A stretch of DNA of 50,765 nt from an uncultured Lachnospiraceae bacterium (GTDB lineage: Bacteria > Bacillota > Clostridia > Lachnospirales > Lachnospiraceae). How positions within the stretch are numbered: position 1 is the stretch's first letter; each line of letters starts with the position of its first letter. A model generated the notes under the pieces. The model was not told the origin of the DNA. It did no database searches and was given only the letters and a program-made list of their open reading frames with translations. Where the stretch lies: assembly GCA_947626395.1 (NCBI GenBank), contig CANQRU010000004.1:85524-136288 (forward strand). The letters run 5' to 3'. Below, in pieces: positions 24,120 through 32,279 of this stretch. Made by a program: the position numbers and the translations under genes.

Positions 24120-25601
24120 ATGGCACACATCGGATTCGACAATGACAAATACCAGCTGACCCAGTCTTCCCGCATCCGGGAGCGCATCGCCCAGTTCGGC
24201 GACAAGCTCTATCTGGAATTCGGCGGCAAGCTGTTCGACGACTATCACGCGTCCCGCGTCCTGCCGGGATTTCAGCCCGACAGCAAGCTTCAGATGCTTC
24301 TGCAGCTGGCAGACCAGGCGGAGATCGTCATCGCGATCAACGCCGCCGATATCGAGAAGAACAAGATCCGCTATGACCTGGGCATTACCTATGACGTGGA
24401 TGTCCTGCGCCTGATTCAGTCTTTCCGGGACAAAGGCCTCTATGTGGGCAGCGTGGTCATTACCCAGTACACGGGCCAGCCGGCGGCGGATACCTTCAAG
24501 AGCAAGCTGGAACATATGGGCATCACGGTCTACCGCCACTACCGGATCGAAGGCTATCCGAACAACGTATCCCACATCGTAAGCCCCGAAGGCTTCGGGA
24601 AGAACGACTACATACGCACCAGCCGGCCACTGGTCATCGTCACGGCTCCCGGTCCGGGAAGCGGCAAGATGGCCACCTGCCTGTCCCAGCTTTATCATGA
24701 GAACCAGCGCAGCATCAAGGCCGGCTACGCCAAATTCGAGACATTTCCGATCTGGAACCTGCCGCTTAAGCATCCGGTGAACCTGGCCTATGAGGCGGCC
24801 ACCGCGGATCTGAACGATGTAAATATGATCGATCCCTTCCATCTGGAGGCTTACGGGGAGACCACCGTGAATTATAACCGGGATGTGGAGATCTTCCCGG
24901 TGCTGAACGCTATCTTCGAGGGGATCTACGGGGAGAGCCCCTACAAGTCCCCCACGGACATGGGCGTGAATATGGCCGGAAACTGCATCATCGACGACGC
25001 GGTCTGCCGGGAAGCCTCCCTGCAGGAGATCATCCGGAGATACTACCACGCGCTGGAGAACATGGCCCGCGGCGATAAATCGGAAGACGAGATTTATAAG
25101 ATCGAACTGCTGATGAAGCAGGCGCGCATCACGGTGGATTACCGGAAGGTAGTCGGCGCCGCCAAAGTGAAGGCCCAGGTATCCGGCGGACCGGCGGCCG
25201 CCATGGAACTGCCCGACGGGCGGATCGTAACCGGCCGGACCAGCGATCTTCTGGGCGCCTCGGCCGCGCTGCTTCTCAACGCGGTGAAGACTCTGGGCGA
25301 CATTCCGGACGAAGTCCATCTGATCGCCCCGTCGGCCATCGAACCGATCCAGCGGCTGAAGGTTGGCTACCTGGGAAGCAGAAATCCCCGGCTCCACACA
25401 GACGAGGTGCTGATCGCGCTGTCCATGTGCGCCGCCACCGACAAAAACGCCCAGAAAGCCCTGGACCAGCTTGCGAAACTGAAAGGCTGTCAGGCACACA
25501 CCTCCGTCATGCTTTCCCGCGTAGACATACGCTCCTTCCAGAAGCTGGGAGTTGACCTGACCTCGGAACCCATTTATGAACATAAGAAGATCTACCACTG
25601 A
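24120..25601 (+). CDS. DUF1846 family protein
   Basis: 493 residues, the usual family length, ATG at 24120 after AGGAGG. Family segments are MAHIGFDNDKYQLTQSSRI, RVLPGFQPDSKLQMLLQLA, KNKIRYDLGITYDVDVLRL and VTAPGPGSGKMATCLSQLYH, the last a P-loop-like nucleotide-binding turn. Known structures in this family are large multidomain cytoplasmic proteins of unsettled function, reported to resemble nucleotide-binding enzymes. The GNAT gene follows after 33 bp and is likely co-transcribed. Confidence 0.93.
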   Translation: MAHIGFDNDKYQLTQSSRIRERIAQFGDKLYLEFGGKLFDDYHASRVLPGFQPDSKLQMLLQLADQAEIVIAINAADIEKNKIRYDLGITYDVDVLRLIQSFRDKGLYVGSVVITQYTGQPAADTFKSKLEHMGITVYRHYRIEGYPNNVSHIVSPEGFGKNDYIRTSRPLVIVTAPGPGSGKMATCLSQLYHENQRSIKAGYAKFETFPIWNLPLKHPVNLAYEAATADLNDVNMIDPFHLEAYGETTVNYNRDVEIFPVLNAIFEGIYGESPYKSPTDMGVNMAGNCIIDDAVCREASLQEIIRRYYHALENMARGDKSEDEIYKIELLMKQARITVDYRKVVGAAKVKAQVSGGPAAAMELPDGRIVTGRTSDLLGASAALLLNAVKTLGDIPDEVHLIAPSAIEPIQRLKVGYLGSRNPRLHTDEVLIALSMCAATDKNAQKALDQLAKLKGCQAHTSVMLSRVDIRSFQKLGVDLTSEPIYEHKKIYH

Positions 25602-25634
25602 CCGGCGCCGCCCGATGCAGAAGGAGAGTATGAC

Positions 25635-26369
25635 ATGAGAACACAGGATATCACGATCCGACTGGCCGTTCCGGACGACGCGGAGGCTCTTCTGAACATT
25701 TACCGGTATTATGTTGAGAAAACCGTAGTCACCTTCGAATGCACGGTACCGTCCGTGGAAGAATTTCGGGAAAGAATCACTCGGATTCTCCGCCGCCATC
25801 CCTACCTGGTAGCGGATACCGAGTGCGGAATCGTCGGCTACGCCTACGCTTCGGACTTCAAAGATAAAGACGCCTACGTCTGGGCGGCGGAGACTACGAT
25901 CTATATTGATAAGGACTGGCTCGGCTGCGGCGTGGGTACCGTCCTCTACTCCGCGCTGGAACAGTGGCTGACGGCGCAGAATATCATCATGCTCTACGCC
26001 TGCATCACCTTTCCCAATCCCCGCAGCATCCAATTCCATAAAACCTTCCGTTACCGGGAGACTGCCAAATTCCGCAAGTGCGCATACAAGAAGAAACGAT
26101 GGCTCAGCATCATCTGGATGCAGAAAGAGATCGGCAGACGCCGCAGAAAACCAGACCCGCCGCTCTCCATGAACGAACTGAAGACGCTTATGCAGGGCTG
26201 GAATCCGTCAACATCCAAACCGATTCCTTATACGGTGGGATATATGCCGGACGTTTTCGAAGACGATACAAAAGAAGCAGAAATACATAGCCCAGAGGCA
26301 GACGCGCCCGAAACGCCGTCGGCCGGATCGGAAGCACGCGAAACAGGTCCGACGCCGGCGGAGATATAA
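25635..26369 (+). CDS. GNAT N-acetyltransferase (phosphinothricin acetyltransferase-like) with acidic tail
   Basis: 244 residues, ATG at 25635 after AAGGAG. The first 165 or so residues are a GNAT domain of the PAT/bar type: IRLAVPDDAEALLNIYRYYVEKT, VTFECTVPS, GYAYASDFKDKDAY, then the acetyl-CoA loop GCGVGTVLYSALEQWL. It would acetylate an amine with acetyl-CoA. The remaining 75 residues are unusual: a basic hinge (GRRRRKP), a SMNELKTLMQGWN helix and a Glu/Pro/Ala-rich tail of low complexity. The substrate is unknown; antibiotic resistance should not be assumed. It lies 33 bp after the DUF1846 gene. Confidence 0.88.
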   Translation: MRTQDITIRLAVPDDAEALLNIYRYYVEKTVVTFECTVPSVEEFRERITRILRRHPYLVADTECGIVGYAYASDFKDKDAYVWAAETTIYIDKDWLGCGVGTVLYSALEQWLTAQNIIMLYACITFPNPRSIQFHKTFRYRETAKFRKCAYKKKRWLSIIWMQKEIGRRRRKPDPPLSMNELKTLMQGWNPSTSKPIPYTVGYMPDVFEDDTKEAEIHSPEADAPETPSAGSEARETGPTPAEI

Positions 26370-26373
26370 CTGC

Positions 26374-26425
26374 AAAGCTCTGCGCGTCCGGACATTTTCC
26401 GGTCGGCGCAGAGCTTTATCTTTTG
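26374..26425. terminator. Bidirectional terminator between the GNAT gene and nagZ
   Basis: AAAGCTCTGCGC pairs with GCGCAGAGCTTT over 12 bp, continued by an inner GTCCGGA/CCGG stem. T-rich sequence follows on the plus strand and A-rich sequence precedes it. Confidence 0.8.
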
Positions 26426-26427
26426 GT

Positions 26428-28065
26428 TCAGGAAAGTTTTACCGGAAGCCGTCCGGATGCGGCGGCTTCCTTTTTGATACATTTCGCCGCTGCACGGACG
26501 CTGTCCTCGCTGTATTCAAACGCCGCCAGGGACCACACCGTATCCGGCAGCCCGGCCAGATCGTAAGGCGCCCGCAGCGATACCGCGATCACAGGCACGC
26601 CGGCTTCCGCCAGCGCCCGGACCAGCTTCTGCTGCCCCGGATGGCGGTGGCCCTCGCAGAGACCGATCACTGCCGCCGTATGCCCTTTCGCCTGCTTCAC
26701 CAACGCTGCGATCCGTTCCTCATCCGGATCCACCGTCATATCCGCGGCCTCGCCGCCCAGAAGTTCCGCCATCACAGCGCCGAAAAGATTGCTTCTGTCG
26801 CCGTCCACATTGCCTACCAGAGAGGACCGGTAGGAACGGCAGCCGATGCAAAGCGGCGTCTTGCCGTAATCAACGGTTCCGTCCGCGGGACGGTGTACCT
26901 CCGTAATGGTCTTCTGAAGCATCGCCAGGCTTTCCGCGCGGGCGGCGGCGAAGTCGAATGCCGCCGGTTCTCTGTCCTGCGCCGCTTCTTCGCCGGACTT
27001 CGGCATTTTCTGACCGGCCTGCGTTCCTTCTCCGGCAGCCGGCATCTGGTCTCCCCACGCCTTCTTTCCATCCACCCATTTCTTCTTATATTCCATCACG
27101 CGCGCCGCGCTGCGCTCCATTTCCGCCGCGTCCAGACGCCCGTCGGCCACAGCCTGAGCCGCCGCTTCGGCCGCCTCGCCGCCCAGCAGCGTGTCGTGGG
27201 AGATCAGCACCACGTCGACGCCCGCTCCCATGGCGGTCACCGTTCCGTTCACGGTCCCGAAATGATTCTTAATCGCCAGCATTTCCATGCAGTCGCTGAC
27301 GATCAGGCCGTCAAAGCCCATCTCCCCGCGCAGAAGCCCGGTCAAAATCCGCCTGGACATGGTGGCCGGCAGATATTCCGGCTCGATCTGCGGGAACAGA
27401 ATGTGGGTCGTCATGATCGCCGGTATCCCCGCCGCGACCGCCATCCTAAACGGCACCAGCTCCGCCTTCTCCAGTTCTTCCCTCGATTTGTCTACCTTCG
27501 GCAGCGCCAGATGGGAATCCACGTCCGTATCCCCGTGTCCCGGGAAATGCTTGGCCGCGCTGAGTACGCCGCCGTCTTCCAGTCCCCTGGCCATTTCACA
27601 GGCATAGCGCCCGGCCTCGGCGGGGTCGTCGCCGTAGCTTCTGGCCCCAATCACCGGATTGGCCGCGCTGGTATTCACATCCGCCACCGGCGCGAAATCA
27701 AAATTCACCCCAAGCGCCCGCAGCTGCCGCCCGGTCAGAAGCCCAGCCTTGTACGCATTTGCCGGGTCTCCGGTGGCGGCGATGGCCATGGCTCCCGGCA
27801 CATTGACGCCATCGGCAGGCAGACGGCTGACGATGCCGCCCTCCTGATCGATCGCGATAAGAGCGCCATGGCCGGTCTCTTCCCGCACCAGCTTCTGGAT
27901 CTCGCCGCAGATACGCCTAAGCTGGGCGCAGCTCTCGATATTTTCCCTAAACAGGATCACATTGGCGATCTTGTGCTCCCGCACCACTCTCCGGTAGTCG
28001 TCGGTCAGCTCCGTGCCGTGGAACCCGGTCATCAGCCGCTGGCCGATCTGTTCTTTTAACGTCAT
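26428..28065 (-). CDS. nagZ: Glycoside hydrolase family 3 beta-N-acetylhexosaminidase (NagZ-like)
   Basis: 545 residues, cytoplasmic (no signal peptide). The barrel domain has the NagZ signature KHFPGHGDTDVDSH, whose His is the unusual general acid-base, AIDQEGGIVSRLP, and the nucleophile Asp in IVSDCMEM. The enzyme releases GlcNAc from MurNAc-containing fragments. An additional C-terminal domain (about residues 385-545) gives the two-domain form seen in Firmicutes, and a low-complexity insert of about 30 residues rich in Gly, Glu and Ala (about 342-375) joins the two. It is transcribed divergently from the MurR-type regulator, and MurQ and MurK-like genes are close, which supports a role in cell-wall sugar salvage. 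Confidence 0.92.
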   Translation of the reverse strand: MTLKEQIGQRLMTGFHGTELTDDYRRVVREHKIANVILFRENIESCAQLRRICGEIQKLVREETGHGALIAIDQEGGIVSRLPADGVNVPGAMAIAATGDPANAYKAGLLTGRQLRALGVNFDFAPVADVNTSAANPVIGARSYGDDPAEAGRYACEMARGLEDGGVLSAAKHFPGHGDTDVDSHLALPKVDKSREELEKAELVPFRMAVAAGIPAIMTTHILFPQIEPEYLPATMSRRILTGLLRGEMGFDGLIVSDCMEMLAIKNHFGTVNGTVTAMGAGVDVVLISHDTLLGGEAAEAAAQAVADGRLDAAEMERSAARVMEYKKKWVDGKKAWGDQMPAAGEGTQAGQKMPKSGEEAAQDREPAAFDFAAARAESLAMLQKTITEVHRPADGTVDYGKTPLCIGCRSYRSSLVGNVDGDRSNLFGAVMAELLGGEAADMTVDPDEERIAALVKQAKGHTAAVIGLCEGHRHPGQQKLVRALAEAGVPVIAVSLRAPYDLAGLPDTVWSLAAFEYSEDSVRAAAKCIKKEAAASGRLPVKLS

Positions 28066-28173
28066 ACTCCGCCTCCTTTTGCGGGGGAAACCCGGCTGTT
28101 TCTTCTTTCCTGGCCGAATGACCCGCGCTGCGAAAATATTATAAAATTTTGAAACTTTTTTCCATTTTTACTC

Positions 28174-28202
28174 TTGACAAAGTACCTTTCCTATGGGATA
28201 AA
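28174..28202 (+). promoter_or_regulatory. Promoter of the MurR/RpiR-type regulator
   Basis: TTGACA, 17 nt, GATAAA with a TGG extension. A partial GAAA-N4-TTTC element (near 28151-28162) lies upstream in the 168-bp divergent gap with nagZ. Confidence 0.6.
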
Positions 28203-28233
28203 TAAACAAACGTAATTTCAAAGGAGAATTTCC

Positions 28234-29097
28234 ATGACCACCAACATCGAGCTTCGCGTCAACAGTATCTACGACAGTCTCAGCAACGCCGAGAAGAAGG
28301 CAGCCACCTATTTCCTGAACAATGTGGAAAATGTGTTCAACAAGCCCATCGCGGAGCTGGCCGAGGAATCCGGCGCCAGCAAGGTCGCCTGGGTCCGGTT
28401 CTGCAAAGCCATCGGCTTCGACGGCTTAAAGGACTTAAAGAAGAGTCTGGTCAGCGAGCTGTTCAAGACCACCGACGCCGAAGACGAAGAGACTCTGGTC
28501 TTCTCCGATATCCGCGAGGCCACCGGCATCGAGCAGGTGATCCTTAACGTGAAGGGCAATACGATCCGCGACGTTCAGGACACCGCCAAGCTTCTGGATC
28601 CGCAGTCCATGGAGAAAGCCGCAAAGATGATCATGGAGGCCAAGTCTGTGCGTCTCTTCGGCCTGGGCGCCTCCGCCCTGGTGGCCGAGGACCTGTACAG
28701 CAAGCTGCTGCGCGTCGACAAGAACGTCTGCTTCAGCAAGGACCTGCACGTACAGCTGTCCTACGCCTCGAATATGGCTCCCACCGACGTGGCGGTCCTG
28801 TTCTCCACTTCCGGCAAGACCAGCGAGATCCTGGAGATCCTGTCCATAGCCAAGGAATGCGGTACGCCGACCATCGCCTTCACCACCTTCGGCAAGAATC
28901 CGCTGGCCATGAATTCCGATATCCAGCTGTACATATCCACCTCCGAGACGACGCCGCGAAGCGGCGCCATGAGCAGCCGCATCGCCCAGCTGATGACGGT
29001 GGACGTGCTGTTCACCGCCGTGGCGAGGCTGAATTACGACCGGGTGGTGCCGAAACTGGAGAACAGTTTAAGAAGCATCCAGTCGCATAAGATCTGA
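28234..29097 (+). CDS. MurR/RpiR-family transcriptional regulator
   Basis: 287 residues, ATG after AAAGGAG. The N-terminal helix-turn-helix (about 1-77) includes IAELAEESGASKVAWVRFCKAIGF, the typical RpiR recognition helix. The C-terminal SIS domain (about 125-265) with RLFGLGASALVAEDL and LFSTSGKTSEILEI binds phosphosugars. Members such as MurR respond to MurNAc-6-phosphate and control murQ. It lies between divergent nagZ and convergent murQ, so it is the probable local regulator; the effector is inferred from context. Confidence 0.92.
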   Translation: MTTNIELRVNSIYDSLSNAEKKAATYFLNNVENVFNKPIAELAEESGASKVAWVRFCKAIGFDGLKDLKKSLVSELFKTTDAEDEETLVFSDIREATGIEQVILNVKGNTIRDVQDTAKLLDPQSMEKAAKMIMEAKSVRLFGLGASALVAEDLYSKLLRVDKNVCFSKDLHVQLSYASNMAPTDVAVLFSTSGKTSEILEILSIAKECGTPTIAFTTFGKNPLAMNSDIQLYISTSETTPRSGAMSSRIAQLMTVDVLFTAVARLNYDRVVPKLENSLRSIQSHKI

Positions 29098-29151
29098 GTC
29101 CGGCAGCGGCGCCGCACCAAAACCGCCTGCCGCGCAATACCTGCAAACTCC

Positions 29152-29206
29152 AAAAGGGCCGCCCCAGAACAGGGTCTCATAAACCGGGTTCTGAAGCAGC
29201 CCTTTT
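29152..29206. terminator. Bidirectional terminator between the regulator and murQ
   Basis: AAAAGGGC pairs with GCCCTTTT, with inner CAGAAC/GTTCTG pairing. A/T-rich flanks suit both convergent genes. Confidence 0.8.
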
Positions 29207-29217
29207 CTGACACTTCT

Positions 29218-30159
29218 CTATCTGATATACCGGACGTAAGCGTCCTTTTCCTCTCCCCCTGCCTGCGCGCGGACCACATCGGAAATATTTCCTCCCGACC
29301 GTGCGAGGAGCGATTCCGCCTCCTCCGCGCCGACTCCGCACAGAAGCATAATGATGGCCTTCTTGGCCGAATAATCCGACGCGTCCAGAGCCGCCTGCGC
29401 CTCGTCGGCGCTGACTCCCGTGGCCGCCCGGACGATGGAGATCGCCCGCGCCACCAGCTTCTCATTGGTCGCGTTGACGTCCACCATCAGGTTGCTGTAG
29501 ACCTTGCCGAGCCGGATCATCGTCGCGGTCGAAAGCATATTCAGCACCATCTTCTGGGCCGTTCCGCTTTTCAGCCTGGTGGAACCGGTGACGACCTCCG
29601 GTCCCGGCAGCGGCGCGATGCCGATATCCGCGGCCTTATCGATCTCAGAGCCGGGGCAGCAGGTCAGGCCGATCACATCGGCCCCCACGCTCTTCGCGTA
29701 AGCCATGGCCCCAAGCACGTAAGGCGTCCGCCCGCTGGCGGCGATCCCCACCAGCACATCGGCCGGTCCGAAACCGATTGCCTCCAGATCCTTCCTGCCG
29801 CTTTCGAAACAGTCCTCCGCGCCTTCCACCGCAGTGGTCATGGCGCTGGGTCCTCCGGCCAGCACCGCCTGCACCATATCGGCGTCCACCCCGAAGGTGG
29901 GCGGGCATTCCGCCGCGTCCAGCGCTCCCAGACGCCCCGAGGTGCCGCAGCCGCAGTAGATCAGCCGTCCTCCGTCCTTTATTTTCCGGTAGATCATATC
30001 TACCGCGGCGGCGATCTTCGGCAGTTCATGCTCCACCGCCTCCGCCACCTTCTTATCCTCCGCGTTCATCAGCCGGACGATCTCATCCGAGCCGGCCCGG
30101 TCGATCTGAAGCGTCGCAGGATTTCTCTGCTCTGTATTAATTGATGAAATGGATACCAT
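29218..30159 (-). CDS. murQ: N-acetylmuramic acid 6-phosphate etherase
   Basis: 313 residues. MurQ removes D-lactate from MurNAc-6-phosphate to give GlcNAc-6-phosphate. The family start INTEQRNPAT, the SIS-domain loop YCGCGTSGRLGALDAAECPPTFG region (with the active-site Glu in AECPPTFG), GIAASGRTPYVLGAM and LKSGTAQKMVLNMLST are all present. The C-terminal helical UBA-like part ends with SGGNISDVVRAQ. It is the last gene of the ABC transporter operon, 63 bp after the second permease, which is strong contextual evidence that the transporter brings in a MurNAc-containing compound. Confidence 0.96.
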   Translation of the reverse strand: MVSISSINTEQRNPATLQIDRAGSDEIVRLMNAEDKKVAEAVEHELPKIAAAVDMIYRKIKDGGRLIYCGCGTSGRLGALDAAECPPTFGVDADMVQAVLAGGPSAMTTAVEGAEDCFESGRKDLEAIGFGPADVLVGIAASGRTPYVLGAMAYAKSVGADVIGLTCCPGSEIDKAADIGIAPLPGPEVVTGSTRLKSGTAQKMVLNMLSTATMIRLGKVYSNLMVDVNATNEKLVARAISIVRAATGVSADEAQAALDASDYSAKKAIIMLLCGVGAEEAESLLARSGGNISDVVRAQAGGEEKDAYVRYIR

Positions 30160-30222
30160 AGGGCAACTTCCTCTCGTTGTTTTCGGCTGTTCGACGCATT
30201 CTTTCCCACGCCGTCACTGCTT

Positions 30223-31095
30223 CTAGCCTTTGATGCCGCCCAGCGTTAATCCCTTCACGAAAAAGCGCTGAAGGAATGGATAGACCAGGATAATTGGAAG
30301 CGTAGACGTGACAATGACTGCCCCTTTGATCGACAGTGACATAGTCGTCTTCTCGGCGCCGCCGCTGGCTCCCCCCAATTCCATCGTGCCGTTGACGATG
30401 TTGCGCAAAAACATCATGACCGGATACTGATCGCCTTTCAGATACAGAAGGCTGTAGAACCAGTCGTTCCAGAAGAACACCGCGTAGTAAAGTCCGATCG
30501 TGGCCAATACCGGCGTAGACAGCGGCAGGACGATCCTTCTGAGGATCCCGAACCACCCGAGACCGTCGATCAGCGCCACCTCCTCCAGCTCATGCGGGAT
30601 TCCCCGGAAGAAATTAAGCATAATGATCAGATTAAATGAATTGATGCAGAAGGGGATCAGGATCCCCCACCGCGTACCTACCATGTGCAGGCTGTTGATC
30701 AGCAGGTAATTGGGGATCATGCCGCCGCCGAAGAACATGGTAAATACCACCATCTTTGTCAGTATCTTGCCGCCCCACAGAAAGTCCTTGGACAGCGGAT
30801 ACGCCATCAGGCAGGTCATGATCAGCGCGATGGCCGTGCCGCCGAACGCGTAGATGAACGTATTGCCGTAGGCGCGGAAGAAATTCGGATAATTAAAGAT
30901 CCGGATATACGCGTCAAAGGTCAGTTCCTTCGGCCACAGAAGCACCGTGCTGCTGACCAGAGCCTTCGGGCTTGAAAGGGACGCCGCCAGCATATACATG
31001 AACGGAACCAGGCAGCAGATCACGACAAAGATCATCACCAGATACACGATGGCGTCATAGATGAAGTTCTCCAATGTATGATATCGCTTTTTCAT
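30223..31095 (-). CDS. Carbohydrate ABC transporter permease (LplC/YtcP-type)
   Basis: 290 residues with six hydrophobic segments, typical of CUT1 inner-membrane permeases. The EAA-type coupling motif reads EEVALIDGLGWFGILRRIVLPLSTP. It begins MKKRYHTLENFIYDAIVYLVM and ends GLTLGGIKG, the usual Lpl-family C-terminus. It pairs with the LplB-type permease 14 bp upstream and with the binding protein at 32280. The ATPase of such transporters (MsmX-like) is often encoded elsewhere, and none is present here. Confidence 0.93.
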   Translation of the reverse strand: MKKRYHTLENFIYDAIVYLVMIFVVICCLVPFMYMLAASLSSPKALVSSTVLLWPKELTFDAYIRIFNYPNFFRAYGNTFIYAFGGTAIALIMTCLMAYPLSKDFLWGGKILTKMVVFTMFFGGGMIPNYLLINSLHMVGTRWGILIPFCINSFNLIIMLNFFRGIPHELEEVALIDGLGWFGILRRIVLPLSTPVLATIGLYYAVFFWNDWFYSLLYLKGDQYPVMMFLRNIVNGTMELGGASGGAEKTTMSLSIKGAVIVTSTLPIILVYPFLQRFFVKGLTLGGIKG

Positions 31096-31109
31096 GTCCG
31101 TCCCCCTTT

Positions 31110-32063
31110 CTAGTAAATGCTCTCGCCGGTCAGCTTCTTACTGGTGGTATTGGCTATCGTCACCAGCAGGAGGCCTACCAGACCGCTGAACAGGCCGATG
31201 GCCGTCGCGTAGGAATAGTTCTGGTTGGCAAGACCGGTGCGGTAGACCAGGGTATCCAGGATATCGCTGATCCCCGAGTTGGCCGGCGTATACATCAGAA
31301 GCACTTTCTCAAAGCCGAGGCTTAAGATGTGTCCGATGTTCATGATCAGCATGATCATGATGGTCGGCAGGATAGACGGCAGCGTGATGTACCACATCTG
31401 CTGTCCGCGGGATGCGCCGTCGATCTCGGCCGCCTCGTAAAGCTCCTGGTTGATGCCGGTGATGGCCGCCAGATAGATGATGGCCGTCCATCCGGTGAAC
31501 TGCCACGCCTCCGACAGGATATAGACCGGCCGGAACCACTGCGGCTCGTTCATGAAATAGATCGGCGCGACGCCGAAAACTCCGAGAAGCTTGTTCAGAA
31601 GTCCGGAGCTGGGCGACAGCAGTTCATTTAAGATTGCGATCACGACCACGGTGGAGATGAAACGCGGCATATAGGAGATCGTCTGAACGAATTTCTTGAA
31701 AATAGTGCCGCGCAGCTCATTGACCAGGATCGCGAAAATGATCGGTATCGGGAAATTCACCGCCAGACTCATGACGGACAGCACGATCGTGTTGCGCAGG
31801 GCCCGCCAGAACATGGGGTCTTTCAGGAATCTCTGAAAATACCTGAGCGTCCACTCCGTACCGAACGCCCCCTTGCCGGGACGGTAGCGGCGGAACGCCA
31901 GGACATTGCCTACCATCGGGATATATTTGAAAATGATGTAATAAATGACCGGGAGAACCAGCATCGCGTACAGGACCCAGTAGCGGCGGAAATAGATCAC
32001 CGCTTTCCTCACTTTCCGCGATCTTTCTTCCGGCGTCAGGGCTGGTTTCTTCTCTTTCTTCAT
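31110..32063 (-). CDS. Carbohydrate ABC transporter permease (LplB-type)
   Basis: 317 residues: a basic cytoplasmic N-terminus, six hydrophobic segments and the EAA-type motif YEAAEIDGASRGQQMWYITLPSI. It ends TSKKLTGESIY, a recurring Lpl-family ending. It forms the heterodimeric channel with the next gene. It starts 216 bp after the binding-protein gene, with two strong hairpins in that gap. Confidence 0.93.
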   Translation of the reverse strand: MKKEKKPALTPEERSRKVRKAVIYFRRYWVLYAMLVLPVIYYIIFKYIPMVGNVLAFRRYRPGKGAFGTEWTLRYFQRFLKDPMFWRALRNTIVLSVMSLAVNFPIPIIFAILVNELRGTIFKKFVQTISYMPRFISTVVVIAILNELLSPSSGLLNKLLGVFGVAPIYFMNEPQWFRPVYILSEAWQFTGWTAIIYLAAITGINQELYEAAEIDGASRGQQMWYITLPSILPTIMIMLIMNIGHILSLGFEKVLLMYTPANSGISDILDTLVYRTGLANQNYSYATAIGLFSGLVGLLLVTIANTTSKKLTGESIY

Positions 32064-32155
32064 ACGCTTCCCCCTCTCTGTTTCATTCGGAAGGCGCCCT
32101 CTGTTCCGCAGGAACTGTAACGGCGCCGTTTTCTGCCACCCGGATGTAATAAATA

Positions 32156-32238
32156 ACGGGGCAGGGCCATAACGGTCTTACAACCCTACCCCGTCGCTGT
32201 TATCCTTCCGGGCCCCGCCGCCAAACGGCGGGGCCCGG
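32156..32238 (-). other. Two intercistronic hairpins between binding protein and permeases
   Basis: Hairpin one pairs 32156-32166 with 32184-32194 (10 of 11 bp). Hairpin two pairs 32208-32220 with 32226-32238, a perfect 13-bp G+C-rich stem with a 5-nt loop. No T-run follows on the minus strand. Such hairpins downstream of binding-protein genes usually protect the upstream mRNA segment or attenuate the permease genes. Confidence 0.75.
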
Positions 32239-32279
32239 TATCCTTTTCTAACAGATACGCGTGTATTGATCTGTGTAAA

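Noticed and set aside
24099-26039. A 646-codon open frame on the minus strand across the DUF1846 and GNAT genes
   Set aside because: It is antisense to two well-supported genes, its product resembles no family, and high G+C in third positions produces such frames throughout the window.
26641-28059. A 472-codon plus-strand frame opposite nagZ
   Set aside because: Antisense shadow of a conserved GH3 enzyme with intact catalytic motifs.
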